Below, in pieces: positions 24,267 to 33,512 of a DNA stretch of 64,000 nucleotides (positions within the stretch are counted from its first letter, which is position 1; the number at the start of each line of letters is the position of its first letter). The notes under the pieces were generated by a model that was given only the letters and a program-made list of their open reading frames with translations, did no database searches and was not told where the DNA came from. The position numbers and the translations under genes were made by a program. This DNA comes from G963663315 sp965208975. GTDB lineage: Bacteria > Pseudomonadota > Gammaproteobacteria > Arenicellales > Poriferihabitantaceae. Location: positions 744,001 to 808,000 of the forward strand of contig CBDBQH010000003.1 of assembly GCA_965208975.1 (NCBI GenBank). Reading direction: 5' to 3'.

Positions 24267-26717
24267 TTGAAAGACAATACAAAATCACTGAAGTCCCTAT
24301 TTTTCGACTTCTATACAGCATCAACTGAAGCTGAACTTGATCCAATAATTGAAACAACAGAAAGGAGTTTTAATGTTAATTGGATCCCATACGGAAATAC
24401 TGAAAGCAATTTTGGCGTAATTGAAAATCAACAGGCATCACCAATCCCCGCGTTAGTAGAAAAAATCACGAACTCGATTGATGCCATATTGATGAAACGC
24501 TGCTACGAGGAAGGAATCGAACCAAAATCTACTGATGCGCCAAAAAGTATTGAAGACGCAATATCGAAATTTTTCCCAAACTCATCCAACTGGGATTTGC
24601 CGGGAAGCAGAAGCCAGCAAGCCGAAGACATACAGATAATTGCAGATGGTCCGAGGAGAGATACATCCCTGACCATCTATGACAATGGTGAAGGGCAACA
24701 CCCCGCGAATTTCGAAAATACATTTCTCTCCTTATTGAGAGGAAACAAAAACGAAATTCAATTTGTTCAGGGTAAATACAATATGGGGGGTGCAGGGGCG
24801 GTCGTCTTTTGTGGAAAAAAACGTTATCAGCTTATTGCTTCCAAGCATTTCAAGGGAGATGGGAAATTCGGTTTCACTCTCCTTCGCAAACATCCGTTAA
24901 ACGAGCACGAAAAATCAACCATAAAAAATACCTGGTATGAGTACCTGACTGTAGATGGTGAAATTCCAGCCTTTGATATTGATTCGCTGGATATAGGACT
25001 GCATAACAGGAAATTTACCACCGGCTCGATCATCAAATTATATTCATACGAACTACCAGCTGGCTCACGCTCGGTCATATCACGGGATTTGAATCAAAGT
25101 ATTAATGAATATTTATTCGAACCGGCGCTTCCGATTTATACGATAGACAAGAAGGAACGTTACCCGGATGACAGAAATCTGACCCGCGACCTCTATGGCT
25201 TGAAGAGACGAATGGAAATAGAGGGAAATAAATATATCCAGGAAACATTTTCGGAAACCTGTAGTTCTCCTGATACAGGTTCTTTCAAGGCAACGGTATA
25301 TGTGTTTAATCCGCGTCTCAGTGACAGAACAGTAAAGGAAACCAAAGATACGATTCAAAGAGAGTTCTTTAAAAATAACATGTCGGTTATATTCTCTCTG
25401 AATGGTCAAGTACACGGTCACTATACTTCTGAATTTATAACAAGGACTCTCAAGTTTAATTTTCTAAAAGATCAATTATTGATACACGTTGATTGTGGTG
25501 GTTTACAGCTGGAATTTCGAAATGAGCTATTTATGGCCTCGAGAGACAGGCTAAAGAATGGTAACGAATCAAATAAACTAAGAGCTGAACTCGCCAAAAC
25601 CTTGTCTCGGGAAAGACTCAGGGAAATAAACAAGGAACGGAAAGACAACCTGACTAGCCAAGCCGAATCAAGCAATGAGCTATTGCAGGATTTGAGTAAA
25701 AATCTTCCTTTGGATAGTGGATTGATAAAATTATTGAATCAAACATTCAACCTGAAAGACAGAAAAGGGGATAGTGCAGAACAAAATAACAGGATAAAGA
25801 AAAGCAAAAAACCAGACAACAAAAATGAATTTAATCCTGAAAGGTTTCCCAGCCTCTTTAATATAGACTTAAATTCAAAGAGTAACAGTGCCCCCGTTAC
25901 GAAAATCCCGGCTCAGGGAGATAGAACTCTTCTCTTCTCAACTGACGTTGAAGATCAGTATTTTGATCGAATAGAAGAGCCTGGGGAGCTTGTTCTTTCC
26001 ATTTTAGGGCCATCAGATAATGATAACGCAGGAGGAGATGCACCCGGCAAACCCGAAGATATTGATGTTCTTTTCAATATTTCAATATCCAGCCCCAGCA
26101 AGGGAAAGATTCGCGTCAATATGCAACCCACAGATAATATGAATGTCGGTGATTCAACCACTGTAAAGGCTTCATTAACATCGCCAGAGGGTGACCTGGA
26201 GCAAATATTTATTGTAAATATATCCGACAAACAAAAAAACAACCCTGAAAATATCAAAAGAAAACCAGAACCGGAATCCATAGGACTTCCAAAGCTACAG
26301 AAGGTCTTCAAATCTCCGGTCGAAGGAAAAAAATGCTGGGAAGAACTGGAGAATCAAGGAATAACTTTTGACTACGAATCAGTTATGTATCCATTCGTTT
26401 CAGAGGACAAGTTAGACACTATTTTTATCAACATGGATAGCAAAATTCTAAAGTCATACAAATCTCCATTGAAGACCGAGGAACAAATTGTCATATCGAA
26501 TCGACGCTATTTATCTACCGTATACTTTCATACCATATTTCTGTATATGATCATCAAGAATCGGAACTATACGATTAAAGGACCGGGGCAATCCCCTGGT
26601 GACGGAGATAAAGATATTGACCTATGTGATTATCTCGTGGATATTTTCAATAGCCATTATTCAGAGTTTTTGCTGAATTTTGAGATGTCTGCCTTGATGG
26701 ATGCGCTGAGCGAATAA
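24267..26717 (+). CDS. GHKL (Hsp90/MutL-like) ATPase of the phosphorothioation island
   Basis: 816 aa, starting at a TTG because no earlier ATG fits and the N-terminal sequence is family-like. The Bergerat fold is evident: N-box EKITNSIDAI at about 65-74, DNGEG at about 138-142 and MGGAGA at about 173-178. A long charged middle part and a C-terminal region follow that I cannot assign. Base composition is visibly A+T-rich like the helicase and SMC genes downstream, and unlike the housekeeping genes. It precedes that cluster, with a small minus-strand module in between. I infer a role in the same anti-phage system. It is not one of the standard Dnd/Ssp core proteins I recognise. Confidence 0.75.
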   Translation: MKDNTKSLKSLFFDFYTASTEAELDPIIETTERSFNVNWIPYGNTESNFGVIENQQASPIPALVEKITNSIDAILMKRCYEEGIEPKSTDAPKSIEDAISKFFPNSSNWDLPGSRSQQAEDIQIIADGPRRDTSLTIYDNGEGQHPANFENTFLSLLRGNKNEIQFVQGKYNMGGAGAVVFCGKKRYQLIASKHFKGDGKFGFTLLRKHPLNEHEKSTIKNTWYEYLTVDGEIPAFDIDSLDIGLHNRKFTTGSIIKLYSYELPAGSRSVISRDLNQSINEYLFEPALPIYTIDKKERYPDDRNLTRDLYGLKRRMEIEGNKYIQETFSETCSSPDTGSFKATVYVFNPRLSDRTVKETKDTIQREFFKNNMSVIFSLNGQVHGHYTSEFITRTLKFNFLKDQLLIHVDCGGLQLEFRNELFMASRDRLKNGNESNKLRAELAKTLSRERLREINKERKDNLTSQAESSNELLQDLSKNLPLDSGLIKLLNQTFNLKDRKGDSAEQNNRIKKSKKPDNKNEFNPERFPSLFNIDLNSKSNSAPVTKIPAQGDRTLLFSTDVEDQYFDRIEEPGELVLSILGPSDNDNAGGDAPGKPEDIDVLFNISISSPSKGKIRVNMQPTDNMNVGDSTTVKASLTSPEGDLEQIFIVNISDKQKNNPENIKRKPEPESIGLPKLQKVFKSPVEGKKCWEELENQGITFDYESVMYPFVSEDKLDTIFINMDSKILKSYKSPLKTEEQIVISNRRYLSTVYFHTIFLYMIIKNRNYTIKGPGQSPGDGDKDIDLCDYLVDIFNSHYSEFLLNFEMSALMDALSE

Positions 26718-26860
26718 TTCTCAGCGTAATCGCCTGTGTGTTCTCATTTTGTACGCATGCTGAGACGGTTACTGATGTTGGAGCAATAATGTTGCGTAAT
26801 AAACCGCAAAAGCACCGTAAGCTTCCCCATACCAGAGCAGAGGTGGGAGGCTGCACTGAA

Positions 26861-27058
26861 TCAGTTTATTATTCTTTTCGGTGACAGAGTGCCTGTCTGA
26901 ACAGAAATCTTTACACCCGCTGGATATATTGTTGTCAGAAGATTGGGCCCGTTTCCACCATTGAGTTGATAGGTTGAGTCAAAACCAATCTGAACATGTA
27001 ATGTAGGACCGAATTCCACTAAATCCTGTGGGGTAAGGAAGCCGCATTCAACTTGCAT
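26861..27058 (-). pseudogene. Truncated retropepsin-like aspartyl protease gene
   Basis: About 65 codons from the ATG at 27058, overlapping the end of the 81-aa gene. The start (MQVECGFLTPQDLVEFGP, then VQIGFDSTY) looks like the beginning of small bacterial retropepsin-like proteins often encoded directly after an 81-aa partner. In those proteins YPALVDTGA follows; here the reading is YPAGVKIS and then a stop. So the catalytic Asp-Thr-Gly is gone. Identification is from memory of family pattern. Confidence 0.5.
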
Positions 27059-27293
27059 GGGTCGGTCTGTAAAGTACGGAGGCTGGCAAGGTAACTGGCG
27101 GAGCGCCAACCTTCCGAATCAGGTAAGGTCCGCGGCCAAAGAGTTTTACTGCTTCATTCGCAGCATCGTCAAGGGAGTCATACGTTCCAACCAGGTTCTC
27201 ATCGTGAACGACGACCCATTCTCCAAAGTGTCCTGTTTCAAGGTCGCTACGCATTCTCTCGAATGCTGCAATTTCATCTTTCAGGGTTGTCAT
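27048..27293 (-). CDS. Conserved 81-aa protein of unknown function
   Basis: 81 aa. Characteristic parts are EWVVVHDENLVGTYDSLDDA, then FGRGPYLIRKVGAPP and LPASVLYRP. This type of small protein is widespread in bacteria and often lies before an aspartyl protease gene, as it does here (now truncated). It is on the minus strand inside the plus-strand phosphorothioation cluster, so it looks like a separate passenger. No function is assigned. Confidence 0.65.
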   Translation of the reverse strand: MTTLKDEIAAFERMRSDLETGHFGEWVVVHDENLVGTYDSLDDAANEAVKLFGRGPYLIRKVGAPPVTLPASVLYRPTHAS

Positions 27294-27652
27294 GTCATAT
27301 TCCTCTATCTCCTGTACTATCTTGAAATTATATACTGTCTGTCACTGAGTATGTTCGCTCCCCATGCAATATCTCCGTGTTTCCCTAACATCCGCGATAA
27401 CCGCTTTACCGTATGATGTAAACGAGTCCGCTCCTTCAAGCCCCGGCCAATCCTGGATAACTGGAAACTCCCACTGTTTCATATACCCACCATCACCTCC
27501 GCCATCAGCCTGGCTACCGGCTGGCTGATGACTTCACTCGATTGATTCACACAATCGGTCATTCGGAATCGGTCATTCGGACTTCCCATTGATCACTTTC
27601 CCGTCTATCATTCAACATCAGTGGGAGGCTTTAGTTTGGCTTTGAGGAAAGT
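27294..27652. other. Spacer with short repeats and a possible gene relic
   Basis: A tandem pair of AATCGGTCATTCGG lies at about 27553-27580. A hairpin-like CATCAGCC...GGCTGATG is at about 27502-27530. The plus strand from about 27411 to 27545 stays open and reads NWKLPLFHIPTITSAIS, which looks protein-like and may be the end of a lost gene, but I cannot name it. The helicase ribosome site GAGGAAAG lies at the right end. Confidence 0.4.
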
Positions 27653-29842
27653 TTGACCGACCCCACATCTGTTTTTACTCATCAAGGATATTCAAAGTTG
27701 AAAAAACTCGCGGGGTCACTAAAAGCACTCTCACAAACGCGACCACTCTATGTATTGCCATCCGACCCGCTTGCTGAAGAAGTATTGATCCCGGGATTCA
27801 AGGAGTCTTCGCAAGTTGATTGTATGGTCGGGTTTTTCTCAAGTGGAGTACTGGCATCGCTTGCACCAGGGTTGGCCACCTACATTGCCGGTTCGACAAG
27901 GAGCTTCCGCCTTCTTGTCAGCCCTTTTCTAAGTGAGGAAGATCATCAGGCCATCGAACATGGGGTAAAGACTCGGGACCAAGTAGCTGAAGAATTGACA
28001 GAGGATATTATCATTTCCGTAGACATCTTACAGCAACACACGCTCAAGTGCCTTTCATGGCTGTTGCGTGCAGGACGAATAGAAATCAAGATTGCGTTGC
28101 TCAAGGGTGCTCTTTTTCATCCCAAGGTCTGGCTGTTTGAAGACGACCAAAATTCAATTGCCGTCCATGGATCGAGCAATGTTACTTACTCAGGCATTAT
28201 GAGAAATTTTGAACAGGTTGCCGTCGCCAATTCCTGGGCAGATGACAACCAAAAGTACATTGTCGAAAAGCTCCGTCTCCAGTTTGATCGTCTCTGGGCG
28301 AATAAAGAAGAGAATTGTATGGTCATCCCCATTCCGCAGGCATTGCGGAAACGACTGATAAAGGATTACTACTCGGAAAATCCGCCAAGTGAAAAAGAGT
28401 ATGAAGACCTCTACAATCAAGCGCAAAAAACCAACGAAGTTTCGGAGTCGACAACCCTGCCTAAGCCTAAGGAGTCAAGTTTCGAGATTCCCTCCTGGCT
28501 TCGATATGAAGATGGCCCTTATAAACATCAGGGACAAGCTGTCAGAGCGTGGTTTGGAAACGACTGCCAAGGCATTCTCTCCATTGCTACAGGGGGCGGG
28601 AAAACGCTTACTTCTTTAATCGCAGCCAGCCTTCTTTCACAAAATCTGGATAAATTATTTGTAGTCATTGCCGTACCAACTACTGCCCTGCTAAACCAAT
28701 GGCACTCAGATGTGAGAAGTTTTTCCGTTGAGCCCATCAGTACATTAGGATCAAACGCAAAAACAGTAAAAAGGAGTTTAAAAGAGGCTGGACGGAAACT
28801 AAGGCTTGGCTTATCAAAAGTCGAAGTTCTCTTGATTACTCACGACTCGCTCAAGGGCACTCATTCAACACAAATTGAGGTACTATCAAAAGATATCCCC
28901 ACCTTGTTAATCGGCGACGAGGTGCATAATCTCGGATCAGAAGGATTTAAGAGTTCCCCTCCTGAGTACTTTAAATATAGGCTAGGACTATCTGCAACAT
29001 ATGAAAGAGCATTTGATGACGATGGGAATGCATTTTTGCTTCGTTATTTCGGAGATGTTGTTTTTGATTACCCGTTAGACAAGGCAATAGGAAATTGCCT
29101 TGTACCATACGAATACTATACTCATGAAGTATCGTTATCTGCCGAAGAAGAGGAGGATTTTCTGGACATAACGTATGAAATAAAGAAACTCTCATACGCA
29201 AGTAACTTTTCAGATGGAGATCATACAAAAGAACGTCTAAAAAGGCTTTTCCTGAAGAGACGCCGAATAATCGAGTCTGCATCACAAAAAATAGATGTTT
29301 TTGATCAGGTTCTACCGCTATCAAAAGATGACATACAACGGACACTAATATTCTGTACCGATAAATTTCCAGAACAGCTAAACGAAGTAAATGCTGTATT
29401 GAACACTAGAAGCTTGGAGTTTCATCAGATAACACAAGAAGAAACACAAAACCCAAACACACTAAAACGCTTGGTAAGATCGTTTAGCAACGGTGATTTA
29501 CAGGCATTAACATCAAAAAGGGTTCTTGACGAAGGGTTCAATGTCCCCCAAACCGAGGTAGCCTACCTTCTGGCTAGTCAAACCGGAAAAAGACAATGGA
29601 TACAACGGCTAGGTCGAATCCTTAGACTTTCACCATCAACGAATAAGCGAAAAGCCATACTACACGATTTGATAGTAATTCCACCATCCCTTGATGAATC
29701 TTTGGACGGAGATTTTAAGTCGATGATCAGGTCCGAGTATGAAAGAGTAAAGTTTTTTACAAAACTGAGTCAGAATGGCCTGGAAGAAGGTGGATCGATA
29801 TATCTTACAAATAAACTTTTGAATTTGATGAGGAAAAAATGA
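27653..29842 (+). CDS. Superfamily 2 DEVH helicase with N-terminal phospholipase-D-type nuclease domain
   Basis: 729 aa. The TTG start at 27653 is supported by GAGGAAAG just upstream. The N-terminal part has a PLD-type motif, HPKVWLF at about 156, followed by GSSNVTYSG, a nuclease fold found in several anti-phage helicases. The helicase part shows ATGGGKT (Walker A, about 312), GDEVH (motif II, about 422-426), LGLSATYERAF (motif III) and QRLGRILR (motif VI, about 650). It overlaps the 69-aa gene by 4 bp. In the published SspABCD-SspFGH systems a helicase of this sort is part of the module that damages unmodified DNA. I infer that role here without assigning a letter. Confidence 0.82.
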   Translation: MTDPTSVFTHQGYSKLKKLAGSLKALSQTRPLYVLPSDPLAEEVLIPGFKESSQVDCMVGFFSSGVLASLAPGLATYIAGSTRSFRLLVSPFLSEEDHQAIEHGVKTRDQVAEELTEDIIISVDILQQHTLKCLSWLLRAGRIEIKIALLKGALFHPKVWLFEDDQNSIAVHGSSNVTYSGIMRNFEQVAVANSWADDNQKYIVEKLRLQFDRLWANKEENCMVIPIPQALRKRLIKDYYSENPPSEKEYEDLYNQAQKTNEVSESTTLPKPKESSFEIPSWLRYEDGPYKHQGQAVRAWFGNDCQGILSIATGGGKTLTSLIAASLLSQNLDKLFVVIAVPTTALLNQWHSDVRSFSVEPISTLGSNAKTVKRSLKEAGRKLRLGLSKVEVLLITHDSLKGTHSTQIEVLSKDIPTLLIGDEVHNLGSEGFKSSPPEYFKYRLGLSATYERAFDDDGNAFLLRYFGDVVFDYPLDKAIGNCLVPYEYYTHEVSLSAEEEEDFLDITYEIKKLSYASNFSDGDHTKERLKRLFLKRRRIIESASQKIDVFDQVLPLSKDDIQRTLIFCTDKFPEQLNEVNAVLNTRSLEFHQITQEETQNPNTLKRLVRSFSNGDLQALTSKRVLDEGFNVPQTEVAYLLASQTGKRQWIQRLGRILRLSPSTNKRKAILHDLIVIPPSLDESLDGDFKSMIRSEYERVKFFTKLSQNGLEEGGSIYLTNKLLNLMRKK

Positions 29843-30048
29843 CAATTTCATTTAGAAAAATAAACTCAATGATTGAGTCGGAGGTATCCAATCAAGAATT
29901 GAGCGAAGAACAACAGAAAGTACTTGGCGAACTATGTATAAAAATATATATGATCGAATCCAACCTAGAAAAGGGCGGGAGCCAGCAAATAGTAAATGAA
30001 ATAAAGGGTGAAATATCCCGAAAAGCAGATGACTTTCAGGAACGATAA
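29839..30048 (+). CDS. 69-aa small protein coupled to the helicase and the SMC-like ATPase
   Basis: 69 aa, charged and mostly helical (NQELSEEQQKVLGELC, then ISRKADDFQER). The ATG overlaps the helicase stop by 4 bp, and its TAA overlaps the ATG of the ATPase gene by 1 bp (TAATG). Such tight coupling on both sides suggests a real subunit, possibly a clamp between the two large proteins. No family recognised. Confidence 0.7.
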   Translation: MTISFRKINSMIESEVSNQELSEEQQKVLGELCIKIYMIESNLEKGGSQQIVNEIKGEISRKADDFQER

Positions 30049-32183
30049 TGAAATTAATTAAGGCAACTTTCAAAAACTTCAGACTCTTGAAAGACTTAAC
30101 TATCGAGTTCTCCACCGATGAAGAAAAACCTCTGACAGTGGTCCGGGCAGCCAACGAAACCGGAAAAACAACTTGCGAATACGGCTTGATGTGGGGACTA
30201 TACGGATCCAAATCACTCCCCAAGAAGAGTGAATTTCAACTGTTCCCAGCTGACCTGAAAGCCAAAGGCGAAAGAAAGGTTGATATATCTGTAGAAATCG
30301 AGTTTCGAGTCGAACACATCAGAAGTACAGGACGAAGCTCACAAGAATTAGGAGCTTCCGATTACCGCTTAATTCGCTCCTGCGTTGAATATTCCGATAC
30401 TGAATCCGGTGTCCGGCGCGAATCAGAGCGCATTAAGATGTTTAGAATATCACTTTCGGGAAGTGAGCCTGTTGATGATGCCGAAGCAAACAGGGTGATT
30501 GAAAACTCTCTGCCAGAGTCATTAAAAGATGTTTACTTCACCGATGGAGATAGTGCAATGTCTTTTATCGAAGCTGCCGCGACACGAGGTGTAAAAAGAA
30601 AGCGTGTCAGTAATGCAGTAGAAGCATTACTCGGAATAGAGTATCTGAACACTACAGTGCGACATTTAGAGAATGTATCAAAGCGCTTCGGACAAGAAAT
30701 AGACAACACCGATTACAAGACTCAACTTGAACAATTAAATGACAGAATTGGGGGATGGACCGAAGATATTTCTGAATGGGAGAAAGATTCTTCGGATCTT
30801 GAAGATCAAAAAAATTCTGGCGAAAAGGAACTACGAACAATCAAAGCTCAAATAGAAGAAGCCTTGAAACTGGGAGACAAAGAGAAACTCGTCGGCGAAA
30901 TCAACTCCACTAGGTGTCAAATCACAAACTATAAAACAAACGCTGAAAAGCAACTACAACAAATTGCCTCGCTTACGTCTAATGAGCAGGTGTCAAAAAT
31001 TTTCCTGGGTGACATCGCAAAGAAAGCGAAGGATACACTTAACAACCTTAACAAAGACAAGAAACTGCCAAAAGTTAATATCCCTATTCTGGAAGAATTG
31101 TTAGATAGTAATTCATGTTTTTGCGGTGCAGACTTAAGGAAAGGTATCGAAGAAGGAGAGTTCAGACGATCAAAAATAAAACACGCTATTTCTTCTAGTC
31201 GAGAATCTGACATGATCCATGAGTGTGCTGCCAGTTTATTTTATAGGGTACGCAGTGAAGAATTCGATATTGCTAAAAATAACTGGATCGAAAGCTATAC
31301 CTCATACCAGGGGATGTATCAGAACACCGTATCTTCTCTTCGTACAGCAGAAGAGAAATACTCTGGTCTGGATGCTTCAATCAAAGAGTTAGATGACAGG
31401 ATGCTCAATGAGCTTAAAGAACAGGAAGAAAACATCGATAGTAAAATCAACAGGATAAACACATCACTGGGCATGATAAATGGGCAAATAAAGGATGCTA
31501 CTGACAGGAAGAAAGATGCTGAAGCAGATAGAGGAAAAGTTGAGAAAAAAATTGGAAAAACAAGTTCTTCCGCAGGGAAGCTAACACTATCCCGACTCAC
31601 ACAATCTATATTTAGCTCAATCGTTGACCGGCTGAAAACAGAAGAGTTACGAAAAGTCAGTGCCGAAATGAATAGAATATTTCTCGAAATGATCGGCTCC
31701 GACCCTGAAAAAAATGATTTGACTCTGATTACAGAGGCCAGATTGACCGATGACTATGACATTGTTGTTTTCGGTCCTGGTGGACATCAACTGGACCCCG
31801 ACCAGGACCTTAATGGTGCATCAAGACGCGCTATAACTTTAGCTTTTATTCTTGCGCTAACCAGAGTATCTGAAGTTGAAGCGCCGAATGTAATCGACAC
31901 TCCACTTGGCATGATGTCCGGGTATGTAAAGCAATCTGTATTACTTCAAACTGTTAAGGAGGGATCACAAGCCATTCTATTCCTGACACACGACGAGATT
32001 AAAGGTGTTGAGGAAATTCTGGACCAGTATGCGGGGGCAGTTTACACACTGACCAATCCGGCACACTATCCGAGAATGCTCAAAAATGAACCTGATGTTA
32101 AAGATGCCGGAATTATCAAGTGTGCATGCAATCACAACAAGGCATGTGAAATTTGTAAAAGAAAAGACGCGGAGGTAGCTTAA
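30048..32183 (+). CDS. DndD/SMC-like ATPase of the phosphorothioation-linked cluster
   Basis: 711 aa. Start IKATFKNFRLLKDLTIEF and Walker A AANETGKTT at 34-42 are RecN/SMC/DndD-like. Extended coiled coils (about 200-330 and 400-510) flank a Cys-Phe-Cys-Gly element near 357, perhaps a zinc hook. The C-terminal head has GASRRAITLAFILAL (signature-like) and NVIDTPLGMMSG (Walker B/D-loop), then LTHDE. It ends in a cysteine cluster, CACNHNKACEIC, that could bind zinc. It most resembles DndD proteins. The sspC gene on the other strand already supplies an ATPase for modification, so this one probably serves restriction. Confidence 0.78.
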   Translation: MKLIKATFKNFRLLKDLTIEFSTDEEKPLTVVRAANETGKTTCEYGLMWGLYGSKSLPKKSEFQLFPADLKAKGERKVDISVEIEFRVEHIRSTGRSSQELGASDYRLIRSCVEYSDTESGVRRESERIKMFRISLSGSEPVDDAEANRVIENSLPESLKDVYFTDGDSAMSFIEAAATRGVKRKRVSNAVEALLGIEYLNTTVRHLENVSKRFGQEIDNTDYKTQLEQLNDRIGGWTEDISEWEKDSSDLEDQKNSGEKELRTIKAQIEEALKLGDKEKLVGEINSTRCQITNYKTNAEKQLQQIASLTSNEQVSKIFLGDIAKKAKDTLNNLNKDKKLPKVNIPILEELLDSNSCFCGADLRKGIEEGEFRRSKIKHAISSSRESDMIHECAASLFYRVRSEEFDIAKNNWIESYTSYQGMYQNTVSSLRTAEEKYSGLDASIKELDDRMLNELKEQEENIDSKINRINTSLGMINGQIKDATDRKKDAEADRGKVEKKIGKTSSSAGKLTLSRLTQSIFSSIVDRLKTEELRKVSAEMNRIFLEMIGSDPEKNDLTLITEARLTDDYDIVVFGPGGHQLDPDQDLNGASRRAITLAFILALTRVSEVEAPNVIDTPLGMMSGYVKQSVLLQTVKEGSQAILFLTHDEIKGVEEILDQYAGAVYTLTNPAHYPRMLKNEPDVKDAGIIKCACNHNKACEICKRKDAEVA

Positions 32184-32612
32184 ATGTCAGACAACCCATT
32201 CGCAGCATACAATATAGAAATACCAAAAAAGTATGCCGAGGATATTAAAAAACACTGCCAGACAGGCGGAGGCAGAGTGACATACGAGTTTGCACCTTTT
32301 AATAGACAGGTTGACCTATGGTATTTTGCTTTCATTTACGCCATCAAAAATGGCCTTGAACCAGTAATTGAAAAAGACACCAGTAACATTACACCAGCTA
32401 TAATTTTATCTGGCGATTCGTATCGCATTGATCATATACAACTTGCTTACCTGGCTATTACCTCAATCAAAGAATTGGCCAACCATAGGAAAGTATTCGA
32501 CTATGCTCTTTCAATGGCTAACGCTGGATTCCCATATGTACTCCAGCTTCTCAAAGACCCGGATGACAAACCTCTTTGGACGATATTAGATGAAATTGAG
32601 AAGGCAGCCTAA
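32184..32612 (+). CDS. 142-aa conserved protein at the end of the helicase/SMC operon
   Basis: 142 aa, starting at the base after the SMC-like stop. It has an ordered look (YEFAPFNRQVDLWYFAFIYA, then IDHIQLAYLAITS) and no membrane segment. Length and position recall DndE, which follows dndD in Dnd operons, but I see no clear DndE signature. I leave it unnamed. It converges on sspD with only a 57-bp gap, so the two operons end tail to tail. Confidence 0.7.
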   Translation: MSDNPFAAYNIEIPKKYAEDIKKHCQTGGGRVTYEFAPFNRQVDLWYFAFIYAIKNGLEPVIEKDTSNITPAIILSGDSYRIDHIQLAYLAITSIKELANHRKVFDYALSMANAGFPYVLQLLKDPDDKPLWTILDEIEKAA

Positions 32613-32669
32613 AACGGGGAGAGTTTTTTTCAGTTTTGTCGGATGCTTTGAATGAATAGTGCATGCAGA

Positions 32670-33512
32670 CTACTTATGACATGCCAAACAAACCTTGGCC
32701 TGCCCATACAGATCATCAATATCCAAAGGTTCATGATCGGAACGTAAGGGGTTGGGCTGTATTTTAGACCGCAGGCGTGACAGACGCTTTTCATGATCCT
32801 GCCTGATTTGCTCAACCCGCTCCGGCTTTTCCAGTTCGTCCAGCGATTCTCCCTGGCTCCATGTAAATGGAGAACCGTGCTCGACAGAGTTTTTTTCGTA
32901 AGTCTTCGCTTCCTCGAATGCTTCGGGATGCTGCTCTTTCAGGCGAACCCATTCGATTTTTTGCTGGAAGAAACAGAAGGTACAGCCACTACGGGTTCGC
33001 CATGAGTAGTATGCCGGCAAACCCAGGCCAGCGCTGTCAAGGACCTCAAGGACACCAGCCTTGTCGATCCCGGCTTCCTTGAAAGGCAGGCGCACAATCA
33101 GCCTGTCGTTTTTGGAGGCATAGCCTTCACGATATTCCTCATCTGAACGAATAGCGACATAACTGTAGATGGTTTCCCCGGCTTCAAGCCTGGGACGAAG
33201 CCAGTGTTCAAACGGTCGTAGTTTTAATTGCCTGGTGCACCAGCGGCTTTGGGGCGATGGCAAAAAATCATTGTATTGTTTCAGCCAGAAATCGAAATCC
33301 CGGTCGGGATTCAGTCGTAATATCGGCTGTCCTAAAAAACCCTCCAATCGTCCGAGATATTCGTACACTTCCGGCAATTCTTTGCCCGTGTCCGTGAAAA
33401 AATATTCTATGCTCAGTTCCGGGTGATGTTGCCGCATATAAACAGCAAGGGCCGCGCTGTCCCGCCCGCCGGACAAACCGAGCACATGTCGTTCCATGCT
33501 TGTGATACTCAT
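32670..33512 (-). CDS. sspD: Phosphorothioation protein SspD/DndC-like (PAPS-reductase family ATP pyrophosphatase)
   Basis: 280 aa. The PP-loop SGGRDS lies at 14-19, with FFTDTGKELPEVYEYL further on, as in PAPS reductase-like enzymes. Cysteines in WCTRQLK, SGCTFCFF and the C-terminal CLACH could hold an iron-sulfur cluster, as described for DndC-type proteins. SspD activates DNA for backbone sulfur insertion, using sulfur from SspA. The ATG overlaps the sspC stop by 4 bp. The gene order sspB-sspC-sspD with DUF4007 in first place is the reason I call this Ssp and not Dnd. Confidence 0.87.
   Translation of the reverse strand: MSITSMERHVLGLSGGRDSAALAVYMRQHHPELSIEYFFTDTGKELPEVYEYLGRLEGFLGQPILRLNPDRDFDFWLKQYNDFLPSPQSRWCTRQLKLRPFEHWLRPRLEAGETIYSYVAIRSDEEYREGYASKNDRLIVRLPFKEAGIDKAGVLEVLDSAGLGLPAYYSWRTRSGCTFCFFQQKIEWVRLKEQHPEAFEEAKTYEKNSVEHGSPFTWSQGESLDELEKPERVEQIRQDHEKRLSRLRSKIQPNPLRSDHEPLDIDDLYGQAKVCLACHK

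Noticed and set aside
27411..27545. Possible C-terminal gene relic before the helicase
   Set aside because: The open stretch is short, and I could not match it to any family, so it is mentioned in the spacer entry and not called as a gene.
32184..32612. Naming the 142-aa protein DndE
   Set aside because: Position after a DndD-like gene fits, but the sequence lacks a DndE pattern that I can point to, and the modification genes here are of the Ssp type.
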